Part shown: positions 1-6,971 of the stretch, in pieces
How the letters are laid out: every line of letters starts with the position of its first letter
How positions within the stretch are numbered: position 1 is the stretch's first letter
NCBI GenBank assembly: GCA_902796535.1
Contig: CADBPL010000222.1
Coordinates: 1 to 9,376 of the forward strand
Source: Oscillospiraceae bacterium
GTDB taxonomy: Bacteria; Bacillota; Clostridia; Oscillospirales; Acutalibacteraceae
Direction: 5' to 3'
Length of the DNA: 9,376 nucleotides
Position numbers and translations under genes: made by a program
The notes under the pieces: model-generated
Database searches by the model: none
Seen by the model: only the letters and a program-made list of their open reading frames with translations
What the model was told of the DNA's origin: nothing

Positions 1-1
1 C

Positions 2-1147
2 AAAGAGCTTTGCTCCGGCATTTTTGAGCAGCTCGAAACGGCGGACGCCGCCACCTTCACCCACAAGCTCCCCGATGAAAACGGCGAGATGCAAAAGGTG
101 CTCAACAAAGACCATTTCAAAGTCGGTGCAAGCCACACCGACGCCATCCACAAGCTGGTCGAAACGCTGCTCGACGCGAAGCTCGGCGTGATCAGCGACA
201 TCAGCGAGATCGAGGCCGTCGGCCACCGCGTGCTGCACGGCGGCGACAAATTCAGCGAATCCATTCTGGTCGACGACAGCGTGAAAGCGGCCATTGAAGA
301 ATGCATTCCGCTCGGCCCGCTCCACAACCCCGCCAACCTCAAGGGCATTGTTGCGTTTGAAGAAATGCTGCCCGGCGTACCGCAGGTTGCCGTGTTTGAC
401 ACCGCGTTCCACCAGACCATGCCCGATTACGCCTTCATGTACGCTCTGCCTTATGAATATTACGAAAAAGAGGGCATCCGCCGCTACGGCTTCCACGGCA
501 CCTCACACCGCTATGTGACCAAACGCTGCCTGGCGCTGCTGGGCAACCCCGAACACAGCAAGATCGTCACCTGCCACCTGGGCAACGGCTCCTCCATCTC
601 CGCCGTGAAAGACGGCAAGTGCCTTGACACCACCATGGGCCTTACCCCGCTGGAGGGCATCATGATGGGCACGCGCTGCGGTTCGATCGACCCGGCCATT
701 GTCACCACCATCATGAAGCGCCACAACCTCAGCCCCGATGAAATGGACAAGCTGATGAACAAACAGAGCGGTATGCTCGGCCTTTCCGGCACAAGCGACA
801 ACCGCACCATCGAGCAGCGCGCCAAAGAGGGCGACGAACGCGCCAAGCTCGTTGAAAGCATGCTCTGCCATGCGCTCATTAAGTATATCGGCGGCTTTGC
901 GGCTGCCATGGGCGGCATCGACGCCGTGGTGTTCACCGGCGGCATCGGCGAAAACAACCCGCAGTATCGCACCCGCGTGGCGGATTCCATCGGCTTCCTC
1001 GGCACGGCGATGGACGAAGAGAAAAACCATGTGCGCGGCGAGGAGATCGACATTTCCACCCCCGATTCCAAGCTGAAAATGTTCGTTATCCCCACCAACG
1101 AAGAGCTGATGATCGCGCAGGACACTTACACGCTGATCCACAAATAA
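2..1147 (+). CDS. ackA: Acetate kinase, 5'-truncated by the window edge
   Basis: Cytoplasmic enzyme that interconverts acetyl phosphate + ADP and acetate + ATP, the ATP-yielding last step of the Pta-AckA route. The frame is open from base 2, so the start lies outside the window; 381 residues are visible and, by comparison with the family (about 400), roughly 25-30 N-terminal residues including the first phosphate-binding loop are missing. Seen in the visible protein: HRVLHGG (about residues 75-81, catalytic Arg76), FDTAFHQTMP (Asp133), YGFHGTSH (His165), CHLGNGSS (about 191-198), GTRCGSIDP (Arg225), the FTGGIGEN adenosine-binding segment and NEELMIA near the C terminus (Glu368). These match the catalytic Arg, Asp, His, Arg and Glu known from the Methanosarcina enzyme. 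The first internal ATG (base 89) is not the start, because conserved family sequence precedes it. The gene is intact to its stop and is followed at once by a terminator. Confidence 0.97.
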   Translation, partial: KELCSGIFEQLETADAATFTHKLPDENGEMQKVLNKDHFKVGASHTDAIHKLVETLLDAKLGVISDISEIEAVGHRVLHGGDKFSESILVDDSVKAAIEECIPLGPLHNPANLKGIVAFEEMLPGVPQVAVFDTAFHQTMPDYAFMYALPYEYYEKEGIRRYGFHGTSHRYVTKRCLALLGNPEHSKIVTCHLGNGSSISAVKDGKCLDTTMGLTPLEGIMMGTRCGSIDPAIVTTIMKRHNLSPDEMDKLMNKQSGMLGLSGTSDNRTIEQRAKEGDERAKLVESMLCHALIKYIGGFAAAMGGIDAVVFTGGIGENNPQYRTRVADSIGFLGTAMDEEKNHVRGEEIDISTPDSKLKMFVIPTNEELMIAQDTYTLIHK

Positions 1148-1162
1148 CTCACACCAGAAACG

Positions 1163-1194
1163 AACCGCATCGGCATGACCGGTGCGGTTTTTTT
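1163..1194 (+). terminator. Intrinsic terminator of ackA
   Basis: An 11-bp stem (AACCGCATCGG at 1163-1173 with CCGGTGCGGTT at 1179-1189, one G-U pair) has a 5-base loop and runs into seven T (1188-1194). It starts 15 bases after the ackA stop, as expected for a Rho-independent terminator. Confidence 0.92.
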
Positions 1195-1225
1195 GCGGCG
1201 TCCCCTGCTCCGCAGGCCGCCAACC

Positions 1226-1261
1226 AAAAGCCCGGCGCCAAGCGGAACGCTCGACGCCGGG
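1226..1261 (-). terminator. Probable terminator of the minus-strand phosphoesterase
   Basis: CCCGGCG (1231-1237) pairs with CGCCGGG (1255-1261), with an inner AGCG-GAA-CGCT hairpin (1241-1250). Read on the minus strand, the stem is followed by C then a short T-run (AAAA at 1226-1229 on +). It lies about 27 bases after the stop of the 1288-2619 gene. The T-run is short, so efficiency is uncertain. The + side (GCTGTTTTGTTTT) is also T-rich, so it may work in both directions. Confidence 0.65.
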
Positions 1262-1287
1262 GCGCTGTTTTGTTTTGCAAAATCGGT

Positions 1288-2619
1288 TCAGCCGACGGTC
1301 AGGGTGCCGGTGATGGCGCCGGACACGCCGCCGTAGGCGTTCTGTGCGCGCACGGTGACCTTGTAAGTGCCGGCGTTCGGGGTGAATTCATCCACGCACA
1401 GCTTCTCGGTGCTGCCGTAATTCATCAGGTAATAATGCGACATCACACTGCCCGACCACACCGGCAGGCCAAACGAATTGGTGACGGTGATCTTATAATC
1501 GTGCACGATGAATTGATCCTGCGCGGCGGGGAACGTGAGGCAAAGCTTGCCGTCGCCGTTCACAGTGGCGTTGACCGACGAATTGGCGGCGAAGGCGGGT
1601 CTGTTGTCCAGATGCTTCATGTTGCGGGAGGTGTAAGAGAACGAGGACTTTTTGTCAAACCCGGTCAGGTAGTAATCCAGCCCGAAGAAGGAATCGGTGA
1701 TCAGGTCATAGTTGAGAATGCGGGTGTTGCCCTCGGCGTCCACTTCCACCAGGCGGAACTGCGCCGCCTGTTCGTAATCTTCGGGGAACTGACCGGCAAA
1801 CATATCCTTTTCCATTTCAAAATAGCTCAGGGAGGCGGTGCCGACAGAGGTGTAGCTGCCCTGCCACAGGGAACGCGGGTCGTTAATGGGATAATGCGAA
1901 TGGCCGGAGAACACGACGACCTGCGAATATTTGTTGTAAACGGTGGCGGTGGTGAAATCGCCCCAGTTGACGCTGCCGTAAACGGTGGCGAAGGGATGCG
2001 GATGCTGGAACACGAAAACAGGCTTGGTCTTGCTCTCGGCAACAGCGTTTTTGATCTGGGTGTTCAGCCAATCCTTCACGCCGTCGGCCTTGTAATCCTT
2101 TTGCGTGGAATAGGAAACGCCGATGAGGTGGAACCCGTTGATGACCTCGTTAAAATTCAGCGGCGCGTCAAAAATCTTTTCAAACCGGTCTTTGGCGGTG
2201 TCGGCGCCCTTGAACTGGTCGTGGTTACCCAAAACGTTGAGCAGCTTCGTGCCGGGGCGGATGTTTTCCTTGCAGATCCTGATATAAATTTCGGCTTCTT
2301 CATCGAGGCCCTGATTGGCCATATCGCCGGCGAAGCAGACCGCGTCGAGCTTGTTGTAGCCGGTAGTGGAGGCTTCCGCCAGATCGTAAGCCTTGTTGAT
2401 GAACTGCGCCAGACGGATGCGCTCCGGCTGGGTATCGTCGGTTTTATCATCCACCTGAATATGTACGTCGCTCGCCACGGCAAAACGAAGAACGGGCTTA
2501 AAATCGTCGGGCGCCTTGGGCAGCGGCTTGGTGCCGCTGAACGGGTTGAGGATCAGGGTGCAAAAGGCCATCACGGCGGCTAACAGTTTGGTGAGAAATA
2601 TTCCGATGATCGCGGGCAT
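1288..2619 (-). CDS. Exported or membrane-anchored calcineurin-like metallophosphoesterase with C-terminal Ig-like domain
   Basis: Predicted binuclear-metal phosphoesterase of 443 residues; substrate unknown. An N-terminal hydrophobic stretch (about residues 4-25) looks like an uncleaved anchor or signal sequence, so the enzyme should face outside. Metallophos motifs appear in order: DVH (51-53), GDMAN (98-102), GNHD (131-134), QHPHP (205-209) and GHSH (239-242). These are the canonical metal ligands and catalytic His of the fold. After about residue 340 comes a beta-rich segment ending TYKVTVRAQNAYGG..., typical of an Ig- or fibronectin III-like domain. The start is fixed by AGGAGGT (2627-2633, minus) 7 bases upstream of ATG. 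The gene is divergent from lexA with its own promoter. Family assignment is firm; specific function (nucleotidase, phosphodiesterase, wall-polymer phosphatase) cannot be told from sequence alone. Confidence 0.9.
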   Translation of the reverse strand: MPAIIGIFLTKLLAAVMAFCTLILNPFSGTKPLPKAPDDFKPVLRFAVASDVHIQVDDKTDDTQPERIRLAQFINKAYDLAEASTTGYNKLDAVCFAGDMANQGLDEEAEIYIRICKENIRPGTKLLNVLGNHDQFKGADTAKDRFEKIFDAPLNFNEVINGFHLIGVSYSTQKDYKADGVKDWLNTQIKNAVAESKTKPVFVFQHPHPFATVYGSVNWGDFTTATVYNKYSQVVVFSGHSHYPINDPRSLWQGSYTSVGTASLSYFEMEKDMFAGQFPEDYEQAAQFRLVEVDAEGNTRILNYDLITDSFFGLDYYLTGFDKKSSFSYTSRNMKHLDNRPAFAANSSVNATVNGDGKLCLTFPAAQDQFIVHDYKITVTNSFGLPVWSGSVMSHYYLMNYGSTEKLCVDEFTPNAGTYKVTVRAQNAYGGVSGAITGTLTVG

Positions 2620-2656
2620 AACGGTTACCTCCTGAAAATTTTGTTAGACAAGGCTA

Positions 2657-2684
2657 ATTATAGTCTGTTTGCGAAAAAATTCAA
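2657..2684 (-). promoter_or_regulatory. Sigma-A-type promoter for the 1288-2619 phosphoesterase
   Basis: On the minus strand, TTGAAT (2679-2684) and a perfect TATAAT (2657-2662) are separated by 16 bases. The -10 lies about 37 bases upstream of the start codon, with a strong ribosome binding site between. It is back to back with the lexA promoter. Confidence 0.72.
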
Positions 2685-2713
2685 GGGATTTTGAAAAAAA
2701 TCCAAAAAAAACA

Positions 2714-2763
2714 AAACAAATGTTTGCTTTTTGTGAAAAGTTGTGCTACAATACATTTGTTCG
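2714..2763 (+). promoter_or_regulatory. Candidate LexA operator(s) in the lexA promoter
   Basis: Two sequences resemble degenerate Firmicute LexA boxes (GAAC-N4-GTTC type). AAACAAATGTTT (2714-2725) is a dyad with AAACA/TGTTT arms that overlaps the -35. AATACATTTGTTCG (2750-2763) has a perfect right half-site GTTCG but a poor left half, and lies just after the -10. LexA proteins commonly repress their own gene, and both positions suit repression. Neither is a full consensus match, so this is inference. Confidence 0.35.
2724..2752 (+). promoter_or_regulatory. lexA promoter (extended -10)
   Basis: TTGCTT (2724-2729), a 17-base spacer and TACAAT (2747-2752), preceded by an extended -10 TG at 2744-2745. 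It lies 56 bases upstream of the lexA ATG; the ribosome binding site GGGAGG (2796-2801) is 7 bases before the start. Confidence 0.75.
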
Positions 2764-2808
2764 ACGACATAATTTGATGAAAAAACCAATAAATCGGGAG
2801 GATTCGCC

Positions 2809-3396
2809 ATGCTGAACGAAACCCAACAAAAAATTTATGAATTCCTGCTGGAGCGGCTTCCCCTCGGCGTTCCGCCCTCCGTGCGTGAGATCGGGGCGAA
2901 CGTGGGGCTGAAATCCACCTCCTCCGTTCAGGCCAACCTTGACGCGCTCGAAAACGAGGGCCTCATCGCGCGCGACCCGCTGCTCAAGCGCTCCATTCGC
3001 ATCGTGGGGCAAAACGAAAACGTCAAGCAGGTGCCCATCCTCGGCACCGTGACCGCCGGCGCGCCCATTCTGGCGGTGGAGCAAATCGAGGGCTACCTGC
3101 CGTTTTCCGGCTTTTCTTCGGCCGACAAGCAGCTTTTCGCCCTGCGTGTGCGCGGTGAAAGCATGCTCAACGCCGGCATTTTAGACGGCGACATCGTCAT
3201 TGTGGAGCGCACCCCCGTGGCGCACAACGGCGAGATCGTTGTGGCGCTGGTCGGCGATGAAGCAACGGTAAAAACCTTTTATAAAGAAAACGGCCATTTT
3301 CGCCTGCAGCCCGAGAACGACGCGTTTGAGCCGATCATCGTGCCGGAGGTCGCCGTTCTGGGCAGGGTCATCGCCCTCAACCGCTATTACAGATAA
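2809..3396 (+). CDS. lexA: LexA repressor, SOS regulator with S24 autoprotease domain
   Basis: DNA-binding repressor of the SOS response that cleaves itself when stimulated by RecA-ssDNA filaments. At 195 residues it is close to the usual length (about 200). The N-terminal winged helix-turn-helix (about residues 1-65) carries PPSVREIGANVGL and SSVQANLDALENEGLI, with recognition-helix character. The linker leads to the cleavage site TAGAPI, with scissile Ala83-Gly84. The catalytic dyad is Ser118 in RVRGESM and Lys155 in ATVKTF; both are present, so it should be self-cleavable. The start is set by GGGAGG 7 bases upstream of ATG and by the family-typical beginning (LNETQQKIYEFL). It stands alone, divergent from a phosphoesterase gene, with a possible operator in its own promoter. 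Confidence 0.96.
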   Translation: MLNETQQKIYEFLLERLPLGVPPSVREIGANVGLKSTSSVQANLDALENEGLIARDPLLKRSIRIVGQNENVKQVPILGTVTAGAPILAVEQIEGYLPFSGFSSADKQLFALRVRGESMLNAGILDGDIVIVERTPVAHNGEIVVALVGDEATVKTFYKENGHFRLQPENDAFEPIIVPEVAVLGRVIALNRYYR

Positions 3397-3401
3397 AACA
3401 G

Positions 3402-3420
3402 CCGCTGTGCTGAACAGCGG
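3402..3420 (+). terminator. Weak hairpin after lexA, possible terminator
   Basis: CCGCTGT (3402-3408) pairs with ACAGCGG (3414-3420) around a 5-base loop, starting 6 bases after the lexA stop. The following sequence (TTACTAAATTGTTAAC) has no real T-run, so termination by this hairpin alone is doubtful. Confidence 0.3.
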
Positions 3421-3460
3421 TTACTAAATTGTTAACATTGCGCTTTTTACGGTTGGAAAG

Positions 3461-3490
3461 TTGACAGTTAACCGGCCCCCATGTTATAAT
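3461..3490 (+). promoter_or_regulatory. Strong promoter of the amino acid ABC transporter operon
   Basis: A perfect -35 TTGACA (3461-3466) and perfect -10 TATAAT (3485-3490) are 18 bases apart, with the extended -10 element TG at 3482-3483. The leader before the binding-protein ATG is only about 30 bases and AT-rich, which leaves no room for a riboswitch or T-box. GTTAAC occurs at 3431-3436 (inside the palindrome TGTTAACA, 3430-3437) and again at 3467-3472 in the spacer, possibly part of an operator. The ribosome binding site GGAGG (3513-3517) lies 8 bases before ATG. Confidence 0.85.
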
Positions 3491-3525
3491 AATATAAAAA
3501 TTATAATTAGCTGGAGGAATTACTC

Positions 3526-4314
3526 ATGAAGCTTGTTATGAAAATTCTTGCCGTTTCCCTTGCCGTGCTCATGGCTTTCGGCTTTGCCGCCTGCGGCGCC
3601 AAGCCCGCGGCCAACGAAGAACCGACCGAAACAGCCGCATCCAAATCTTACGTCATTTATTCCGACAATGCGTTTGCCCCGTTTGAATTTCTTGACACCG
3701 CCTCCAACAAATACGTCGGCGTCGATATGGAGCTTCTGGCCGCCATTGCTGAAGATCAGGGCTTCACCTACGAAATGAAGAACGAGGGCTTTGACGCAGC
3801 CATGGGCGCCGTGCAGGCCGGTCAGGCGGACGCCATGATCGCCGGCATGACCATCAAACCCGAACGGCAGAAGATTTTCGATTTCTCCGAGGGCTATTTT
3901 GAAGACGGTTCCATTCTTGTCGTCGCCAAGGGCAGTGCCATCTCCTCTGTTGACGACCTCAAGGGCAAGGTCGTCGCCGCCAAGAAGGGCACCACCAGCA
4001 CGGACTATGCCGAGAGCATCAAAGATCAGTACGGCTTCACCATCACCTATTTTGAAGACAGCCCCACCATGTACCAGACCGTGGTCAACGGCAACGCCGC
4101 CGCCTGCTTTGAAGATTTCTCCGTTATCGGCTGGGCCATCAAAAACGACGGCATCGCGCTGCAGACCGTGGGCGAGGTCGTGAACCCCGGCTACTATGGC
4201 TTTGCCGTTAAGAAGGGCGCCAACGCCGAGCTGATCTCCATGTTCAACGCCGGCCTTGCCAACCTCAAGGCGAGCGGCAAATATGAAGAGATCCTCGCCA
4301 AATACGGTTATTAA
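3526..4314 (+). CDS. Polar amino acid ABC transporter substrate-binding lipoprotein (SBP family 3)
   Basis: Extracellular lipid-anchored receptor that captures an amino acid and passes it to the permease encoded next. The 262 residues begin with a lipoprotein signal peptide (MKLVMK, then a hydrophobic core) and a lipobox FAAC with lipidated Cys23, followed by an Ala/Glu/Thr-rich linker to about residue 40. The mature domain starts YVIYSDNAFAPFEF and continues YVGVDMELL. It contains the ligand carboxylate Arg of the family in TIKPERQKIFDFS (Arg114), the GTTST loop (155-159) and ACFEDFSV (Glu196/Asp197), where the family places the residue that binds the amino group. It ends YGFAVKKG...GKYEEILAKYGY, the typical C terminus. 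Similarity to the glutamine/polar amino acid group is plausible, but the exact substrate cannot be assigned. It is the first gene of the operon, with the strongest ribosome binding site, as usual for a protein needed in excess. Confidence 0.93.
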   Translation: MKLVMKILAVSLAVLMAFGFAACGAKPAANEEPTETAASKSYVIYSDNAFAPFEFLDTASNKYVGVDMELLAAIAEDQGFTYEMKNEGFDAAMGAVQAGQADAMIAGMTIKPERQKIFDFSEGYFEDGSILVVAKGSAISSVDDLKGKVVAAKKGTTSTDYAESIKDQYGFTITYFEDSPTMYQTVVNGNAAACFEDFSVIGWAIKNDGIALQTVGEVVNPGYYGFAVKKGANAELISMFNAGLANLKASGKYEEILAKYGY

Positions 4315-4359
4315 GACAGCACCGCCATTCCGAACAAAGAGTAACAAAACAAAAATCGA

Positions 4360-4396
4360 GCTGCTTCCGGCGGCGACACGCCGGGAGCGGCCTTTT
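4360..4396 (+). terminator. Intercistronic hairpin between binding protein and permease, likely partial terminator or mRNA stabiliser
   Basis: An uninterrupted 13-bp stem (4360-4372 with 4379-4391, two G-U pairs) has a 6-base loop and is followed by C and TTTT (4393-4396). An A-rich stretch precedes it. The permease start follows 16 bases later with no clear new promoter between, so transcription must read through. This position suits differential expression, with the binding protein well above the permease and ATPase. Confidence 0.7.
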
Positions 4397-4412
4397 AGAT
4401 TAGAGTGAGCAT

Positions 4413-5087
4413 ATGGATTTTTCATCAGTAATCAAAAACGCGACCCCCATGCTGATGGTGGGTTTGAAAAACACGATCCTGATTTCCCTGCTGGCCATTT
4501 TGATCGGGCTTTTCGTCGGGCTGATCACCTGCTTCCTCGGCCGGTCGCGCTTTGTCGTGCCCCGCGCCATAGCCGCGGCCTATGTTTGGTGCATTCGCGG
4601 CACGCCGATGATCGTGCAGGCGTTCCTGGTGTTTTTCGCCTTTCCGCAGGTGATTCAGATGTTTGTGTCCGGGTTCAAGATCGACCCGTTTACCGCCGGT
4701 CTGATCACGCTGAGCCTGAACGCCGGCGCTTATATGTCCGAAATTTTCCGCGGCGGCATTGCGGCGGTGAGCATCGGGCAGATCGAAGCGGCGCGCAGCC
4801 TCGGGTTGAGCCAGATGAGGACCATGCTCAAAATCGTGCTGCCGCAGGCGTTTAAAATCTGCATTCCCTCGCTGGTCAACCAGTTCATCATCACCGTCAA
4901 GGATTCATCCATTCTCTCGGTCATCGGCCTGGCGGATATCGTCAATCAGGCCAAGGTCTACGTCGGCTCCACCTATCAGTTCTTCCCGACCTATATCACC
5001 GTGGCCGCTTACTATCTGGTCATGATCTCCGTTTTGATGGTGATCTCCAAGCTCATTGAAAAGAAACTGAATTACGAAAAGAAGTGA
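4413..5087 (+). CDS. Polar amino acid ABC transporter permease (HisM/GlnP family)
   Basis: Inner-membrane subunit that forms the import channel, probably as a homodimer because only one permease gene is present. It has 224 residues, normal for the family. Hydrophobic spans lie at about 20-42, 51-82 (with RGTPMIVQ at 62-69, a family hallmark), 92-112, 150-172 and 192-213. The cytoplasmic EAA coupling loop is clear at about 125-145 (EAARSLGLSQMRTMLKIVLPQ region) and contacts the ATPase. KDSSILSVIG (163-172) is also family-typical. The ATG is preceded by only a weak ribosome binding site (GAGTGAG), fitting lower expression than the binding protein. Its stop lies 8 bases before the ATPase ATG, so the two are transcribed together. 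Substrate undetermined. Confidence 0.94.
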   Translation: MDFSSVIKNATPMLMVGLKNTILISLLAILIGLFVGLITCFLGRSRFVVPRAIAAAYVWCIRGTPMIVQAFLVFFAFPQVIQMFVSGFKIDPFTAGLITLSLNAGAYMSEIFRGGIAAVSIGQIEAARSLGLSQMRTMLKIVLPQAFKICIPSLVNQFIITVKDSSILSVIGLADIVNQAKVYVGSTYQFFPTYITVAAYYLVMISVLMVISKLIEKKLNYEKK

Positions 5088-5095
5088 AGCTGACT

Positions 5096-5836
5096 ATGAC
5101 GAAAAAGGTTAAGGTGACCGGGCTTTGCAAGAGCTTTGGCGACAACGAGGTGCTCAAGGGCATTGACCTTGAAATTGATGAGGGCGAAGTGGTTTGCCTG
5201 ATCGGGCCGTCCGGCTCGGGCAAATCCACCTTTCTGCGCTGCCTGAACCGGCTGGAGCAATCCACCGCGGGCGTTATTGAGGTGGACGGGTTCGCCATAT
5301 CCGACAAAAAGCAGAACATTAACAAAATGCGCGAATCCATCGGCATGGTGTTCCAGCAGTTCAATCTGTTTTCCAACAAAACGGTGCTGGGCAACATCAT
5401 GTTTGCCCCGGTCGAGCTGAAAAAGCTGACCAAAGCGCAGGCGAAGGAAAAAGCAACGCAGCTTTTGGCGCGCGTGGGGCTGAGCGATAAAGCAAACGCC
5501 TATCCGCACGAGCTTTCCGGCGGCCAGCAGCAGCGCGTCGCCATCGCCCGGGCGCTGGCGATGAGCCCCGACATTATGCTGTTCGATGAGCCGACCTCCG
5601 CGCTCGACCCCGAAATGGTGGGCGAGGTGCTCAACGTCATGAAGGAGCTCGCGCGGGAGGGCATGACCATGGTGGTCGTCACGCACGAAATGGGCTTTGC
5701 CCGCGATGTGGCCGACCGCGTGATCTTTATGTCCGACGGCGTCATTGTGGAACAGGGCACGCCCGAGGAAATTTTCACCGCGCCCGAGCAGCAGCGCACC
5801 AAGGATTTTCTCAGCCGTATTCTGAATAAGGAATGA
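5096..5836 (+). CDS. Polar amino acid ABC transporter ATP-binding protein (GlnQ family)
   Basis: Cytoplasmic ATPase that powers amino acid import with the upstream permease and binding protein. With the chosen ATG it has 246 residues. Seen in order: Walker A GPSGSGKST (37-45), the Q-loop in MVFQQFNLF (about 84-92), ABC signature LSGGQQQR (140-147), Walker B IMLFDEP (Asp164, Glu165), the D-loop SALDPE and the H-loop His197 in VVTHEMGFA. All catalytic residues are intact. The C-terminal sequence EQGTPEEIFTAP...FLSRIL is typical of the GlnQ/HisP group. Start choice: ATG 5096 gives the usual short N terminus (MTKKVKVTGLCKSF). A GTG at 5084 in the same frame overlaps the permease stop (GTGA) and is a real alternative adding four residues. 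Last gene of the operon, ended by a bidirectional terminator. Confidence 0.95.
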   Translation: MTKKVKVTGLCKSFGDNEVLKGIDLEIDEGEVVCLIGPSGSGKSTFLRCLNRLEQSTAGVIEVDGFAISDKKQNINKMRESIGMVFQQFNLFSNKTVLGNIMFAPVELKKLTKAQAKEKATQLLARVGLSDKANAYPHELSGGQQQRVAIARALAMSPDIMLFDEPTSALDPEMVGEVLNVMKELAREGMTMVVVTHEMGFARDVADRVIFMSDGVIVEQGTPEEIFTAPEQQRTKDFLSRILNKE

Positions 5837-5851
5837 AATGAACGGACAGAT

Positions 5852-5895
5852 AAAAAAGCCTGTGAACGCTTTTGAAGTGCGCACAGGCTTTTCTT
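5852..5895. terminator. Bidirectional terminator between the transporter operon and the 5911-6936 gene
   Basis: AAAAGCCTGTG (5854-5864) and CACAGGCTTTT (5882-5892) form a perfect 11-bp stem. There is a T-run on the + strand at its 3' side (TTTTCTT) and an A-run on its 5' side (5852-5857), which gives six T on the minus strand. It serves the convergent genes ending at 5836 (+) and 5911 (-). Confidence 0.9.
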
Positions 5896-5910
5896 CTGTT
5901 CGTTTTGCGG

Positions 5911-6936
5911 TTACATTTCAATGAATCGGTGCTGCACGGTCATGCTGCCGTCGGATCGAACGGTGAGCACGGTGCCGCCGTTCATGCCCTCCTCATAATA
6001 GCCGCCGGGGCCGGTGTGGAGCGCATAGGTCAGGCGCACGCCCTGATAAACGATCGAGGAACAGTTGCTGTGATCGTGGCCGCAGATGATATTTTTTGTG
6101 CCGAGCTGTTGGCAAAGAGCAAACATCGGGCAGCTTTCCGCGCCGATGCTGACGCTTTCCCGGTTCACGCCAAAGGAAGTGGACGCGTATTCCTCTTTAA
6201 AGCAATTCTTTTCGCTGTCGTAGGCTTGCTCATAGGCGGTTTTGAATTCGGGCAGCGGAATGTGGAAGAACGCGGAGCTTTCCACCGCTTTGCCCGTTTG
6301 GGCGGCCGTGCCCTCGAGCACCCAGCTGAACCACGCAAGCTGTTCGTCATAGAAGTATTCCGGCTCGTCGCTGCTGCCGTGGGTGTCGAGCAGCACCATG
6401 GTGTGGATGAGCCTGCCGTTTTCGGTGACGTTGATCACATAATTGCCGTAGCCCATGCCCTTGGGGCCGAAGCGGAACACGCAGTTTTTCGCTTCATGGA
6501 ATTTATAGGCGCACCAGAATTCGCTCACGCAACAGGAGCCGTCGTGGTTGCCCATGATCGGCGCCCACGGAATGCCGAACCCGTCGATCAATTTGACCAG
6601 ATGCAAATAGCCGCTCGTGCTGTAGCCGTTATCGCCCGTGAGGGTGATGAGATCGGGCTTGACCTGCTCCACCAGGCGGTTGACCGTGCTTTCCACCAGG
6701 CGGCCGTATTCATCCTGCGCCTCCCATTTTTCCAGCTGGATGTCGGTCAGGTTGAGGATGACAAAATCTCTGTTCGGATCCTTTTTCATTTCCACTGCGT
6801 AATCGGTCGTGTAGGTCTGTTCGGGCGACCAGTTTTCAAAAAAACTGTCCTCCCCGCGGAACACGCTCGCCCAGATGGGCGAAAGGATCTGCCCGATCGA
6901 CAGCAGCAGAACAACGATCGTTTTGACGTAATGCAT
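5911..6936 (-). CDS. Exported calcineurin-like metallophosphoesterase (Dcr2/purple acid phosphatase-like group)
   Basis: A 341-residue predicted metal-dependent phosphatase or phosphodiesterase, substrate unknown. The first about 24 residues (MHYVKTIVVLLLSIGQILSPIWA) form a signal peptide or anchor, so the enzyme is probably extracytoplasmic. Metallophos motifs in order: TDIQ (64-67), TGDN (100-103), GNHD (129-132), FFHIP (His225) and GHDH (286-289). The first motif is D-x-Q rather than the usual D-x-H, seen in some members of this group; the other ligands are standard. Several Cys (135, 136, 142, 152, 245, 269, 275, 285, 292) are unusual for a small exported protein and may form disulfides. 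The start is supported by AGAGG (within 6944-6949, minus) 7 bases upstream. It has a promoter of its own just upstream. It is distinct from the 1288-2619 enzyme and lacks its C-terminal Ig-like domain. Confidence 0.88.
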   Translation of the reverse strand: MHYVKTIVVLLLSIGQILSPIWASVFRGEDSFFENWSPEQTYTTDYAVEMKKDPNRDFVILNLTDIQLEKWEAQDEYGRLVESTVNRLVEQVKPDLITLTGDNGYSTSGYLHLVKLIDGFGIPWAPIMGNHDGSCCVSEFWCAYKFHEAKNCVFRFGPKGMGYGNYVINVTENGRLIHTMVLLDTHGSSDEPEYFYDEQLAWFSWVLEGTAAQTGKAVESSAFFHIPLPEFKTAYEQAYDSEKNCFKEEYASTSFGVNRESVSIGAESCPMFALCQQLGTKNIICGHDHSNCSSIVYQGVRLTYALHTGPGGYYEEGMNGGTVLTVRSDGSMTVQHRFIEM

Positions 6937-6971
6937 AGCTTTGCCTCTTTTCTTTGGGTTATACCAATTTA

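Noticed and set aside
1270..2583. Long plus-strand open frame antisense to the first phosphoesterase
   Set aside because: The translation is low-complexity Gly/Val/His/Arg-rich, the usual mirror of GC-rich codons. The opposite strand carries an intact enzyme with all motifs and a strong ribosome binding site.
3412..3423. GAACAGCGGTTA after lexA as a LexA box
   Set aside because: It is part of the lexA 3' hairpin, has one mismatch in the right half-site and sits about 40 bases upstream of the transporter promoter; most likely chance.
3520..4425. Long minus-strand open frame antisense to the binding-protein gene
   Set aside because: Same mirror effect. The plus strand encodes a complete lipoprotein with lipobox and promoter.
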